Shown one piece after another: positions 27,247-36,643 of a stretch of DNA of 64,000 nucleotides. The first letter of the stretch is position 1. Every line of letters starts with the position of its first letter. The translations under genes were made by a program, and so were the position numbers. The stretch is from Arthrobacter tumbae (lineage in GTDB: Bacteria > Actinomycetota > Actinomycetes > Actinomycetales > Micrococcaceae). Location: NCBI RefSeq assembly GCF_016907495.1, contig NZ_JAFBCC010000001.1, forward strand, positions 372,001 through 436,000, given 5' to 3'. The notes beneath the pieces are model-generated. The model was not told where the DNA came from. It did no database searches and worked only from the letters and a program-made list of their open reading frames with translations.

Positions 27247-28199
27247 AGATCCGCGCTGAGCCCGGCAATCTCCGCCGCTCCGTTGGCGAGGAGTTCTTCG
27301 GCCAGCACGACGCCGGCGGCGGCTGCTCCATTCACTGTAAGGTCCGCTGTGCGTTCTGTTCGGCGCAGCAAACGGCTGCCGTCCGCGCTGCACACCACAG
27401 CCTCGAGGGTCAGCAGATCATCGGCCACTGTTGCATGGGCGCCGATAGGCGCCGTGCAGCCGGCTTCGAGCCTGCGCAGGACTGCCCGCTCGGCGGTGAC
27501 GGCCAGTCTGGTAGGCAGGTGATCATAGTGTTGAAGAGCCTGGGCGAAGACGGAGGCACCGGCGTCGTCGGACCGGCACTCGACAGCCAGCGCGCCCTGG
27601 CCGGGCGCGGGCAGCATCAGCTCGGGCGCCAGGTACTCCGTGATGAGTCCCTGACGGCCAAGGCGCGTCAGGCCCGCAGCTGCCAGCACCACGGCATCGA
27701 GGTCACCCGGTCCGCCATCCACCAGTCCGGCGACGCGTGCCAGGCGGGTGTCCACGTTGCCGCGGATATCGATGATGGAGAGGTCAGGGCGGGCAGCCCT
27801 GAGCTGTGCAGCCCGTCGGGGGGAGCCGGTTCCCACGCTGGCGCCTTCGGGTAGCCCGGCCAGCGTCAGTCCGTCGCGGGCACACAGCGCGTCCCGGATA
27901 TCGGCGCGTGCAGGGACAGCCGCAACAGTAAGCCCTTCGGCTTCGCCGGTCGGGAGATCCTTGAGGGAGTGGACCGCGACATCGCAGGTGTCATCGAGCA
28001 GTGCCTCACGCAGGGCCGCGACGAAGACGCCCGTGCCGCCGATCTGTGACAGGGACGCCCGGTTGACGTCGCCGGTGGTGCTGACGCGCACGAGCTCGTA
28101 ATCGAATCCGCCCAGGCCGGCGAGCGATTCCGCGACCGTCGTGGTCTGTGTCAGCGCGAGCGCACTGGCACGGGTCCCTACCCGGACAGCGGAGTTCAT
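27243..28199 (-). CDS. hemC: Porphobilinogen deaminase (hydroxymethylbilane synthase)
   Basis: 318-residue enzyme assembling four porphobilinogens. N-terminal VGTRASALALTQT and SLKDLPT, GSPRRAAQLRAARPDL and the cofactor-attachment cysteine in EAGCTAPIGAHA (dipyrromethane site) are all present. It overlaps hemH upstream and hemD downstream by four bases each, so expression is tightly coupled. Confidence 0.97.
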   Translation of the reverse strand: MNSAVRVGTRASALALTQTTTVAESLAGLGGFDYELVRVSTTGDVNRASLSQIGGTGVFVAALREALLDDTCDVAVHSLKDLPTGEAEGLTVAAVPARADIRDALCARDGLTLAGLPEGASVGTGSPRRAAQLRAARPDLSIIDIRGNVDTRLARVAGLVDGGPGDLDAVVLAAAGLTRLGRQGLITEYLAPELMLPAPGQGALAVECRSDDAGASVFAQALQHYDHLPTRLAVTAERAVLRRLEAGCTAPIGAHATVADDLLTLEAVVCSADGSRLLRRTERTADLTVNGAAAAGVVLAEELLANGAAEIAGLSADL

Positions 28200-29398
28200 G
28201 CCTGGTCTGCTCCCGGGAGCCCGAGGGTGGAATCCGCACCGGCAACCGTGGGCTTCTCTCCCCTGCGGTTTGCACAGCAGTTGGGCCGGCAGACGTCATA
28301 CCAAGGACCGAGGTCCGTGGTGGAGGGCCGCTCGATGATGGTGTTGTCCGCGGTGCGCTCACTGACGAGGTCTATGAGGCCGCCGACAAATTTTGCGTGC
28401 GTGCCCGGGGTCGGGACGCGCTCGGCAACCAACCCCAGTTCCGCGCAGGTTTCCTTCGCCTCGGTATCAAGATCCCAGACAACCTCCATGTGGTCACTCA
28501 CGAATCCCAGCGGCACGATGACCACACCCTTGACACCGGTCGCCGAAAGATCGCCCAGGGCATCATTGATATCCGGTTCCAGCCAGGGCACGTGCGGTGC
28601 CCCCGACCGCGACTGGTACACAAGCGACCACGCGGAGTCCGCCGCCCCCGGCACACGGTCAAGCACGGCCTGCGCAGTGGCAAGGTGCTGGGCGACATAG
28701 GCGCCCTCCTCGAGGACAGGCCCGCCGTCGTCGTTCCGGGGACCGGCGGCTTCAGCATCAGCGGTGGGAATGGAGTGGGTGGCGAACAGAATGTGCACCA
28801 GCGCGCCGGACTCGCCGTCTGCGGCGAGGCGTTCCCGGACAGACTTCAGCCCCCGAGTGACTCCCTCGACGAAGGGCTCCACGAAGCCGGGGTGATCGAA
28901 GTACTGGCGTACCTTGTCCACCTCAAGCTGACCGGCCAGTCCTGTCTCCACCAGTGCCATACCGAGGTCCTCCCGGTACTGCCGGCAGCTGGAGTAGCAG
29001 GAGTATGCGCTGGTGGTGACAGCCAAAATACGGCGGTGACCGGCGTCGTACGCTTCCTTCAGCGTGTCCGCGATGAAGGGGGCCCAGTTCCGGTTTCCCC
29101 ACAGCACCGGCAGGTCAATGCCGCGGCGGGCGAGCTCCGCCTCCATGGCTGCCTTCAACTCGCGGTTCTGCTGGTTGATCGGGCTGATGCCGCCGTTGGC
29201 CCGGTAGTGGTGTGAAACCTCTTCGAGGCGCTCGTCGGGGATGCCGCGGCCGCGGGTCACGTTGCGGAGGAAGGGAATGACGTCGTCCTGGCCTTCCGGG
29301 CCGCCGAAGGACGCGAGCACGATGGCGTCGTACTTCTTCGGTGCCATCCGGCCGTTTTCATCGACGCCGTCGACAGGGTGGAACGTGGACGTGCTCAT
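28196..29398 (-). CDS. hemH: Coproporphyrin III ferrochelatase
   Basis: 400-residue ferrochelatase (CpfC in the coproporphyrin-dependent pathway) inserting Fe2+ into coproporphyrin III. VLASFGGPEG near the N-terminus, the catalytic His in LFATHSIP and the Glu-rich DLDTEAKETCAELG segment are present. Cysteines in SCYSSC and in a C-terminal VCRPNCC cluster suggest a [2Fe-2S] centre, as found in actinobacterial ferrochelatases. Its ATG overlaps the hemQ stop by four bases. Confidence 0.95.
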   Translation of the reverse strand: MSTSTFHPVDGVDENGRMAPKKYDAIVLASFGGPEGQDDVIPFLRNVTRGRGIPDERLEEVSHHYRANGGISPINQQNRELKAAMEAELARRGIDLPVLWGNRNWAPFIADTLKEAYDAGHRRILAVTTSAYSCYSSCRQYREDLGMALVETGLAGQLEVDKVRQYFDHPGFVEPFVEGVTRGLKSVRERLAADGESGALVHILFATHSIPTADAEAAGPRNDDGGPVLEEGAYVAQHLATAQAVLDRVPGAADSAWSLVYQSRSGAPHVPWLEPDINDALGDLSATGVKGVVIVPLGFVSDHMEVVWDLDTEAKETCAELGLVAERVPTPGTHAKFVGGLIDLVSERTADNTIIERPSTTDLGPWYDVCRPNCCANRRGEKPTVAGADSTLGLPGADQA

Positions 29399-30120
29399 CG
29401 GAGTACCTCTGCGACTTCCCGGGCGCTGATCCGCCGGCCCGTGTAGAACGGAACTTCTTCGCGGACATGCCGCCTGGCCTCGGTTTCGCGCAGATGGCGC
29501 ATGAGATCCACCAGATCAACGAGTTCGGGAGCTTCGAGGGCCAGGATCCACTCCCAGTCGCCGAGCGCGAACGAAGACACGGTGTTGGACAGCACCTGGG
29601 GGAACGTGCGGCCCTTCATGCCGTGGTCGTACAGCATTTCCCGGCGTTCCTCGGTGGGGAGGATGTACCACTCATAGGACCGTACGAAGGGGTAGACACA
29701 GACCCATTCCGCCGGCGCCACTCCGCGGGCAAACGCCGGCGAATGACTCTTGGAGAACTCGGCGTCACGGTGTACGCCCATTGCGGACCACGCGATGTCG
29801 GCGCCGGCAAGGGTTGCCGTTCGACGGAGGGTGCGGACGCCCATCTGGAGGTCTTCCGCCTGGGAACCGTGAAGCCAGATCATGATGTCCGCGTCTGCAC
29901 GCATGGCAGAAACATCATAGAAGCCGCGGACGCTGACGCCAGTGGCCTCCAGTTCGGAGACCGCTGCTTCGAGCGCTGCGCCGTCGTCCGGAGCGGCTGC
30001 TGACCTTTTGAAGACCGTCCAAAGCGTGTAGAACTGGTCAGTTCCGGCGTCCTCACCGCTCTGCGAGGTATGGCTGGTGGAGGTACTCTGCACGTGATTG
30101 TCGCCCGCATTTTCGCTCAT
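29395..30120 (-). CDS. hemQ: Coproheme decarboxylase (hydrogen-peroxide-dependent heme synthase)
   Basis: 241-residue chlorite-dismutase-fold protein that decarboxylates coproheme to heme b (ChdC). The actinobacterial motif FVRSYEWY carries the catalytic Tyr, and the axial His is probably in LYDHGMKGR. The first ~30 residues are disordered. It is preceded by an 87-base gap that contains an inverted repeat and AT-rich promoter-like sequence, so it may start a sub-operon (hemQ-hemH-hemC-hemD-hemB-hemL). Confidence 0.95.
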   Translation of the reverse strand: MSENAGDNHVQSTSTSHTSQSGEDAGTDQFYTLWTVFKRSAAAPDDGAALEAAVSELEATGVSVRGFYDVSAMRADADIMIWLHGSQAEDLQMGVRTLRRTATLAGADIAWSAMGVHRDAEFSKSHSPAFARGVAPAEWVCVYPFVRSYEWYILPTEERREMLYDHGMKGRTFPQVLSNTVSSFALGDWEWILALEAPELVDLVDLMRHLRETEARRHVREEVPFYTGRRISAREVAEVLR

Positions 30121-30164
30121 GGATCCAGTCTGCTCCTGTCAACAGGCAAATAAAAATTGGGGAG

Positions 30165-30181
30165 TTCTACAGCTGGTAGAA
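30165..30181. promoter_or_regulatory. Inverted repeat upstream of hemQ
   Basis: TTCTACAGCTGGTAGAA has perfect 6-base arms (TTCTAC/GTAGAA) around a 5-base centre. It lies in the gap between cgoX and hemQ, just upstream of an unusually AT-rich run (30147-30158). It could be an operator of an internal heme promoter or a weak hairpin; no regulator is identified. Confidence 0.45.
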
Positions 30182-30207
30182 GGTTATCAATCTCACAACC
30201 CCGGTAG

Positions 30208-31653
30208 TCAGTGATTCGCAAGCAGACGCCTCGCGAGCGCAGCTCCGCGGTCGCGGGCATTGTCGATCACCGCTACCAGCCCCGTACCCGCGAGCCACGC
30301 ACCGGTGATTTCCAGCCCGCGTTCAGAGCCCGCGGCAGCGCGGATACGCGCGACACGGTCCCGGTGTCCTAGCGTGGCGTGCGGCAGTGCGTTGGTCCAG
30401 CGCACCACATCCCAGTCAACGACGTCCGTCTGCTGGATATCGACTCCAAGGAGCACCGATGCATCCTGCAGGGCAGCCTGGTAGAGGTCCGCGTCGGACT
30501 GTTGTGCCGTCGCATCGTCAGCTGCGCCGCGACCGAAGGACAGGCGCAGCACATGGCTTCCAGGGCCCGCCCGGTCGGCAAGCCAGAGCCACTTGGCTGT
30601 GGCGTGGGTCAACGCCTTCGCCCGCACGCCGGGCGTCTGACGGGCCACCAGCACGCCCGTGCCGCGTGGTGCCGCATCCAGCTGCGGCACATCCACCACG
30701 AGGCTGACCAGAGCCACCGCCGGCACCACAGCCGGACTGTCATCAGCCAGTCCCGGCACGGTCGGCGTGAGCAGGTCGACGGCGGTGGGACCATCGGTTG
30801 CGACCACCACGGCATCGGCCTGGACAGCGCCGGTCCGGGTGATCACGGTCCAGCCGTGGGCAGTGCGCGCGAGACCCTGCACCCGCTCCGACGCCCGCAG
30901 GATTGCGCCGTCACTCTCCAGCCGCTGCGACAGCGCCGACGCCAACTGGTGCATTCCGCCCTCGAGGCCGGCGACGGCGGTGCCCGCCGGCGCAGCTTTT
31001 CGCATGGCACCGACAGCCGCACCAAGCGATCCGTGCTTGTGCATCATCGCCCGCAGGCCTGGGACGGCGGCGTCGACATCGAGGTCATCAGGATCAGCCG
31101 AAAGCACTCCCCCGACGACGGGAGCCACCAACCGCTTCAGCACCTCCGGGCCCATTCGGGCGCGGACCACCGCTCCGAGACTTAGCTGGTCCTGGTTCAG
31201 CAGGGCTCCCAGAGGCAGTGCGCGGTCCAGGCCGGCCCGCAGGCTGGCTGCACGCCCGATCAGCCCGGGCAGGGCAGGATCGCGCACGTCCGCGGGTATC
31301 CCGAGGAGCCCGGATTGGGGAAGCGGGACAGCGATGGACCCGCCGCTCTCCTCCGACGGCAGGTACAGCCACGCACCGGCGGCATTCGGCGTGCAGATCA
31401 GATTGCCCAGCCCCAGCTCACGCGCGAGGGCAGGCACGGTGTCGGAGCGGGTAGAGAACGACTCCGCGCCGGCGTCGAGCGCCAGCCCGGCCAGCTCATG
31501 GCTGGCTACGGACCCGCCAAAGCCCGGGGAGGACTCGAGCACGGTCACCTGCAGACCCGCCGCCACCAGTTCCCGCGCTGCGCACAGCCCGGCGATCCCG
31601 CCTCCAATAACGACGACGGTGGGACCAGGCTCGACCTGCTTGGCGCGGCTCAT
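30208..31653 (-). CDS. hemY: Coproporphyrinogen III oxidase (HemY/CgoX)
   Basis: 481-residue FAD-dependent oxidase. The dinucleotide-binding motif VIGGGIAGLCAARELVAAG is at residues ~15-33, with ESSPGFGGSVAS following and GAWLAGTGLVAVIDNARDRG near the C-terminus. In organisms with HemQ this enzyme oxidises coproporphyrinogen III rather than protoporphyrinogen IX, so cgoX is the better functional name. It overlaps hemE by four bases. Confidence 0.95.
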   Translation of the reverse strand: MSRAKQVEPGPTVVVIGGGIAGLCAARELVAAGLQVTVLESSPGFGGSVASHELAGLALDAGAESFSTRSDTVPALARELGLGNLICTPNAAGAWLYLPSEESGGSIAVPLPQSGLLGIPADVRDPALPGLIGRAASLRAGLDRALPLGALLNQDQLSLGAVVRARMGPEVLKRLVAPVVGGVLSADPDDLDVDAAVPGLRAMMHKHGSLGAAVGAMRKAAPAGTAVAGLEGGMHQLASALSQRLESDGAILRASERVQGLARTAHGWTVITRTGAVQADAVVVATDGPTAVDLLTPTVPGLADDSPAVVPAVALVSLVVDVPQLDAAPRGTGVLVARQTPGVRAKALTHATAKWLWLADRAGPGSHVLRLSFGRGAADDATAQQSDADLYQAALQDASVLLGVDIQQTDVVDWDVVRWTNALPHATLGHRDRVARIRAAAGSERGLEITGAWLAGTGLVAVIDNARDRGAALARRLLANH

Positions 31654-32717
31654 CGGCTCGGCGGCACCGAGTGAATCAGTGAAACAACCCGGGTCAGAAC
31701 CTCGGGGTCCGCATCGGGGGGAACGCCGTGGCCGAGGTTGACCACGTGACCGGGAGCAGACGATCCGGCGTCAAGCACTGCCCGGACATGCGCCTCGAGC
31801 ACGTCCCACGGTGCCGAGAGGAGAGCTGGGTCGATGTTGCCTTGCAGTGCGACCGTTCCGCCGAGCCTCCTGTTGGCTTCATCGAGCGGAAGACGGTAGT
31901 CCACGCCCACCACGTCCACGCCGACATCCCGCATGGCGGCCAGGAGCTCCGAGGTGCCGGTTCCGAAATGCACGAGCGGTGCTCCGAGATCGCGGATATG
32001 GTCCAGCGCACGGGATGACGCCGGCGCGACGTGCTCCACGTAGTCGGCCAGACCCAGCGACCCGGCCCACGAATCGAACAACTGGCCGGCGCTGGCGCCG
32101 GCTTCCAGTTGTGCACGCAGGAACCGGCCGGAGGCGTCTGCAGCCCACTCGGTGAGTGCCCGCCAGGCAACGGGATCGGCATGCATCATTGTGCGCGGGC
32201 CCAGGTGGTCACGGGAGGGCCTGCCCTCGACCATGTAGGCGGCAAGCGTGAACGGAGCGCCGGCGAATCCGATCAGCGGCGTGCTCCCCAGCTCAGCGAC
32301 TGTACGCGCCACGGCCTCGCGGATCGGATCGAGTGCCCGATCCGTCAGTTCGGGTAACGCTGCGATGTCCGCCGCACTTCGGATCGGGCTTCCCAGAACG
32401 GGGCCCACACCCGGCACGATGTCTACATCGACACCCGCGAGTTTGAGCGGGATCACGATGTCGGAAAAGAAGATGGCGGCGTCGACGTCATGCCTCCGGG
32501 CCGGCTGCAGGGTGATCTCAGCGGCCATGGCCGGATCGAGGCACGCATCGAGCATGGCCGTGCCCTCGCGCAGCGCACGGTACTCCGGCAGCGAACGTCC
32601 CGCCTGGCGCATGAACCAGACCGGCCTGCGGGACGGTGTCCTGCCGCGGTAGGACTGGATAAGCGGAGACTCCGACGTCGTTCCGTCCGTCAGGGGGTGC
32701 GTTGCGCTGAGGGTCAT
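31650..32717 (-). CDS. hemE: Uroporphyrinogen decarboxylase
   Basis: 355-residue enzyme decarboxylating uroporphyrinogen III to coproporphyrinogen III. The signature RRPVWFMRQAGRSLPEYR is near residue 30, GFAGAPFTLAAYMVEG in the middle. The frame is open to 32759, but similarity starts at the ATG at 32717; a CAGAAT hexamer (32724-32729) sits six bases upstream and may be the promoter -10. First gene of the operon, divergent from hemA. Confidence 0.96.
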   Translation of the reverse strand: MTLSATHPLTDGTTSESPLIQSYRGRTPSRRPVWFMRQAGRSLPEYRALREGTAMLDACLDPAMAAEITLQPARRHDVDAAIFFSDIVIPLKLAGVDVDIVPGVGPVLGSPIRSAADIAALPELTDRALDPIREAVARTVAELGSTPLIGFAGAPFTLAAYMVEGRPSRDHLGPRTMMHADPVAWRALTEWAADASGRFLRAQLEAGASAGQLFDSWAGSLGLADYVEHVAPASSRALDHIRDLGAPLVHFGTGTSELLAAMRDVGVDVVGVDYRLPLDEANRRLGGTVALQGNIDPALLSAPWDVLEAHVRAVLDAGSSAPGHVVNLGHGVPPDADPEVLTRVVSLIHSVPPSR

Positions 32718-32875
32718 GGGTCGATTCTGCCGAAGTTCGACCCGCTTGGATAACCGCACCCCTCGCTGGTGGTCGAAATCACCTCCCAGCAGGCACCGAG
32801 GTAAGCGATCATTTTCGTGTACTTCCGCTCAACGGCGCGGATTTAGGAGGCTGGAAGAACCTTGGTGAGTTAGGC

Positions 32876-32890
32876 AACCCTATTAGGGTT
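32876..32890. promoter_or_regulatory. Perfect palindrome at the hemA promoter
   Basis: AACCCTATTAGGGTT is a perfect inverted repeat with 7-base arms. It lies just upstream of the hemA -10 hexamer TATGCT (32908-32913), over the -35 region, in the 205-base gap between the divergent hemE and hemA genes. The flank TTAGGCAACCCTA resembles half of a DtxR/IdeR iron box, but overall agreement is only partial. Confidence 0.55.
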
Positions 32891-32922
32891 CGAATGCCCG
32901 TTTTGGCTATGCTGGGATGGCT

Positions 32923-34245
32923 GTGAATTACTTTTCCTTGGTTGCGACCCACTCGGATATCGACCTGGAGACTGTCGCCCGGCTGAGCGTCGGGGCCTCC
33001 CAGGTCGCTTCATCCGCGATTCAGGACAGCCCGGCGCTGACTGGAGCGGTCTCGCTTGCCACCTGCAACCGCTTCGAAATCTACGGTGAGGCTAGCTCGG
33101 AAGCGGACATCGAGGCAGCCCGTTCCTCGATCATCGCAGCGATCAGTGACACGTCCGGACTGCCCAAGAGCAAAGTCTCCGGATCATTCACCACCCTCAC
33201 CGGACAGGATGTACCGCGCCACCTCTTCAGCGTGAGCGCAGGGCTGGATTCCGCCGTCGTCGGCGAACGGGAAATAGCGGGTCAGGTACGCCGTGCGCTC
33301 GTCGAGTCCCAGAGCACGGGAACGGCCAGCGGCGGTCTTGTCCGTCTCTTCCAGGCGGCGTCCCGCACCGCCCGCGATGTCGGCGCGCAGACGGCCCTCG
33401 GTGCCCGCGGCCGCTCAATTGTCTCCGTTGCCCTCGATCTAGCCGCGGATCTCTCAAGCACCCGCGACCTCGCGGAGAAATCAGTGGTTGTCTTCGGCAC
33501 CGGCGCCTACGCGGGAGCCACAATGGCTCTTCTCCGGGAACGCGGCTGCACCGATGTTTCCGTCTACTCTCCTTCGGGGCGCGCTGACGGTTTTGTTGCC
33601 ACGCGCGGCGGAACCGCGCTCACGGACGCAGCACTGCCCGGCGCGCTCACCCGGGCCGACGTCGTCATCGGCTGCAGCGGCAGTGAGCGCCGCGTCAGCG
33701 CTGTAGACATGCAGCAGCTGAGGGAAGGTGTTGACCGCACCCTCGTGATCGTCGACCTCGCTCTGAACCACGACTTCGATCCCGGGGTGGCTTCGGTGGA
33801 GAACGTGGAACTCATCACCCTGGAGTCAGTGCGCCTGGCCGCACCGGAAGAACAGGCGGAGTCGCTTCGCCAGGCTGGTGAGTTGGTGTCCGGTGCGGCC
33901 GAGTCCTTCCAGGAACAGGTAGCTTCGCGATCCGTTGACGCGGCAATCGTCGCCCTGCGCAAGCACACCCAACAGGTGCTCGATGCCGAGATGGCCCGTG
34001 TTCGTGCGCAGCACGGCTGCACCGCCGCCGCGGAAGAGGTGGAGTTTGCGCTGCGCCGGATGGTCCGCCAACTGCTCCACGTCCCCACGGTTCGTGCGCG
34101 GCAGCTCGCGGCGGAGGGACGGCAGGAAGACTATACAGCGGCCCTGGAGGCCCTGTACGGGATTGAACCCGAGGACACAGCTTCACCGCCGCCGGAACAG
34201 TCCTGCCCGGTTCACGAGCTGGAAGCCCGCACTGGAACTGCCTGA
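32923..34245 (+). CDS. hemA: Glutamyl-tRNA reductase
   Basis: 440-residue enzyme that reduces glutamyl-tRNA to glutamate-1-semialdehyde, the first committed and usually controlled step of heme synthesis. The nucleophilic Cys48 is in [21 protein letters not shown] text ([14 protein letters not shown]), the NADPH domain [11 protein letters not shown] and the C-terminal dimerisation helix are present. I prefer GTG 32923 to the ATG two codons upstream (32917), because the TATGCT -10 (32908-32913) would place transcription start between them. At the stop, an imperfect direct repeat (CTGGAACTG...TGAAAAA) follows. Confidence 0.96.
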   Translation: MNYFSLVATHSDIDLETVARLSVGASQVASSAIQDSPALTGAVSLATCNRFEIYGEASSEADIEAARSSIIAAISDTSGLPKSKVSGSFTTLTGQDVPRHLFSVSAGLDSAVVGEREIAGQVRRALVESQSTGTASGGLVRLFQAASRTARDVGAQTALGARGRSIVSVALDLAADLSSTRDLAEKSVVVFGTGAYAGATMALLRERGCTDVSVYSPSGRADGFVATRGGTALTDAALPGALTRADVVIGCSGSERRVSAVDMQQLREGVDRTLVIVDLALNHDFDPGVASVENVELITLESVRLAAPEEQAESLRQAGELVSGAAESFQEQVASRSVDAAIVALRKHTQQVLDAEMARVRAQHGCTAAAEEVEFALRRMVRQLLHVPTVRARQLAAEGRQEDYTAALEALYGIEPEDTASPPPEQSCPVHELEARTGTA

Positions 34246-34332
34246 AAAACTGGAACTGCTGAAAAAATCCGGGCCAACTCCTCGCTACTTGCTTGATTCT
34301 GCCCATACAATCCGAGTACTGCCCGGTACCGC

Positions 34333-35523
34333 TCAGTACACTGGTTTCTCCGGTTCAACATCACGGACCCACTGCAGGATTCCGCCCTCCACGTTGTAGA
34401 CCCGGCGCGCACCCTGTTCGCGAAGATGCCGTACAACGTTGGCGGAGCGGCTGCCGGCCTTGCAGTGGACATAGATCTCCCGGGTTGCGTCGAGTTCCGT
34501 CTCACCGGAGAGAATCCGGTTCTGCGGCAGCAGGGCGGCTCCTTCGATGCGGACGATGTCATGTTCGCCCGGTTCCCGCACGTCTATCAGGTCGAAGTCG
34601 CGTGTGCCCGCAGAACGCTCCTCCAGCAGTTCCCGCAGTTGTGCTGCGGTAATCGACGGGATTTCTTCCGCTTCCTGCTCAGCGCTCAGCGTGAGGCCGC
34701 AAAACGCTTCGTAGTCGGCGAGCTCAGTGATCGGTTCAGCGGACGGGTCCCTGCGCACCCGCAGTTCCCTCCACGTCATGTCGAGTGCATTGAAGATCAG
34801 AACCCGACCCAGAAGCGTTGAACCGATGCCGGTGATCAGTTTGATCGCCTCATTGACCATCACTGAGCCGATCTGTGCGCACAGCACACCAAGCACGCCG
34901 CCTTCAGCGCAGGACGGAACTGCGCCCGGCGGCGGCGCTTCCGGGTAGAGATCCCGGTAACTGGGGCCCCCCACCGACGGCTCGGCCCAAAAAACGCTCA
35001 CCTGCCCGTCGAAACGCAGGATGGAGCCCCAGACATAGGGTTTGCCAAGGATCTCCGCGGCGTCACTGACAAGGTACCGGGTGGCGAAGTTATCTGTGCC
35101 GTCCAGGATCAGGTCATAGCCGGAGAAGATGTCGAGGACGTTGCTGTTGTCCAGACGCACCTCGTGCCGCATCACCGATACGTGCGGGTTGAGGTCCGAG
35201 ATGGTTTGTTCGGCCGATCTCGCCTTGGTCTGGCCGACATTGCCCACTCCATGAATTACCTGCCGCTGCAGGTTTGAGACGTCGACGACGTCGTCATCCA
35301 CAATTCCCAACGTTCCGACGCCTGCCGCGGCAAGATACAGAAGCGCAGGTGAGCCCAGGCCACCCGCACCGATCACCAGCACCCGGGCGTTCTTGAGCCG
35401 CTTCTGGGCCTCGAGTCCGAACTCCGGAAGGATGAGGTGGCGGGAGTACCGCTCCATCTCTTCCTTGCTGAGCTCGGCATCCGGTTCCACCAACGGACCG
35501 GGGGAAAGAGTCAAAGGACGCAT
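34333..35523 (-). CDS. moeZ: ThiF/MoeB-type adenylyltransferase with rhodanese domain
   Basis: 396-residue two-domain sulfur-activation protein. The N-terminal E1-like domain (residues ~20-290) has VLVIGAGGLGSPALLYLAAAG and DGTDNF; the C-terminal rhodanese domain has the persulfide cysteine in VHCKAGSRS. Such MoeZ proteins adenylate and sulfurate small GG-ended carriers (MoaD, CysO, ThiS). No thiF is seen beside thiS, so MoeZ may also serve thiamin synthesis. A TACATT hexamer (35529-35534) ends five bases before the ATG. Confidence 0.93.
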   Translation of the reverse strand: MRPLTLSPGPLVEPDAELSKEEMERYSRHLILPEFGLEAQKRLKNARVLVIGAGGLGSPALLYLAAAGVGTLGIVDDDVVDVSNLQRQVIHGVGNVGQTKARSAEQTISDLNPHVSVMRHEVRLDNSNVLDIFSGYDLILDGTDNFATRYLVSDAAEILGKPYVWGSILRFDGQVSVFWAEPSVGGPSYRDLYPEAPPPGAVPSCAEGGVLGVLCAQIGSVMVNEAIKLITGIGSTLLGRVLIFNALDMTWRELRVRRDPSAEPITELADYEAFCGLTLSAEQEAEEIPSITAAQLRELLEERSAGTRDFDLIDVREPGEHDIVRIEGAALLPQNRILSGETELDATREIYVHCKAGSRSANVVRHLREQGARRVYNVEGGILQWVRDVEPEKPVY

Positions 35524-35701
35524 GCTTCAATGTATGCCCACGGGCGCGGTACTGCGCAACACTGGCGCGGCGTCCACGGCACGACGCAATCTGATGCCGT
35601 CGGAGCCAGTTGACGCCCGGTTGCGTGGGTAGACTGGGAAACCCCGCTGCACCGCTGGGGAAACAAGTTCCTGACAGACACACAACCGAAAGCCCAGACA
35701 C

Positions 35702-36322
35702 GTGAGTTCAGAGGCACCGGCAAGCGGAAAGGCCATTCGGCTGCCGCGAGACGAGCGGCGGCGGCAATTGTTGAACGCTGCCCATGAGGTGTTCGTCGCG
35801 AACGGTTACCACGGTGCGGCAATGGATGAGATCGCCGAAGTTGCGCACGTCAGCAAACCGGTGCTCTACCAGCACTTTCCCGGAAAGCGGGAGCTGTACC
35901 TTGCCCTGCTGGAGAGCCACCTCGCATCGCTGACCGAGCTGCTGGTCGAGGCGCTGCGGTCCACCACGGACAACAAGCTTCGCGTGCATGCAACCATGCG
36001 CGCATACTTCCAGTTCATCGCCCAGGACAGCCAGGCCCACCGCATCGTGTTCGAATCGGACCTCAACAATGATCCGGATGTCAGCCGGCGCCTTGAAGCG
36101 TTCAATGCGCGCTTCGCGGACGAGATCGCCGGCGTCATCTCCGGAGACACCCGACTCTCCCATCTCGAGGCAACCCTGCTCGGGCGGGCGATGGCCGGCA
36201 TGGCGCAGGTCAGCGCCCGGTATTGGCTGGAGACAGACGGCAGCCTCGACATCGATGCGGCCAGTGAGCTGGTCTACCGTTTAGCTTGGCGCGGAATAAG
36301 TCGGTTCCCCAAGGAAATGTGA
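35702..36322 (+). CDS. TetR-family transcriptional regulator
   Basis: 206-residue repressor with an N-terminal helix-turn-helix (RRQLLNAAHEVFVANGYHGAAMDEIAEVAHVSKPVLYQHFPGK spans about 20-62) and a helical ligand domain. Targets and ligand are unknown; it is conserved next to moeZ and DUF3107 genes in actinobacteria. Start is GTG. Upstream a TAGACT (35630-35635) could be a -10, giving a leader of about 65 bases. Confidence 0.93.
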   Translation: MSSEAPASGKAIRLPRDERRRQLLNAAHEVFVANGYHGAAMDEIAEVAHVSKPVLYQHFPGKRELYLALLESHLASLTELLVEALRSTTDNKLRVHATMRAYFQFIAQDSQAHRIVFESDLNNDPDVSRRLEAFNARFADEIAGVISGDTRLSHLEATLLGRAMAGMAQVSARYWLETDGSLDIDAASELVYRLAWRGISRFPKEM

Positions 36323-36401
36323 GTTACATTTCCCTTAGTTCGGCGGCGCCCCCGGTGTGCGCCTTCGAGAATCACCTGCTCGTCAACGAAAGGCTTTAGC
36401 T

Positions 36402-36626
36402 GTGGAGATCAAGATCGGCGTTCAGAACGTCAACCGCGAGATAGTGCTGGAGTCCAACCAGACGGCAGACGAGGTGGCGGACGTTGTCAGCAAAGCGATG
36501 AACGGTGGTGCAGAACTTCGCCTGGTCGACTCCAAGGGTCGCCAGGTCATTGTCCCCGCCGGTGTTCTCGGTTACGTCGAGATCGGCGAGAGCGAGTCGC
36601 GTCGCATTGGGTTCGGCGCTCTCTAG
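36402..36626 (+). CDS. DUF3107 small protein
   Basis: 74-residue conserved actinobacterial protein of unknown function (MEIKIGVQNVNREIVLES...). It is rich in beta-strand-like residues with a central helix (TADEVADVVSKAM). The GTG at 36402 is chosen because homologues begin MEIKIGVQ; a GAAAGG ribosome site precedes it. It follows the TetR gene by 79 bases and may be cotranscribed. Confidence 0.9.
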   Translation: MEIKIGVQNVNREIVLESNQTADEVADVVSKAMNGGAELRLVDSKGRQVIVPAGVLGYVEIGESESRRIGFGAL

Positions 36627-36643
36627 CCGGGAATGACCCACCC

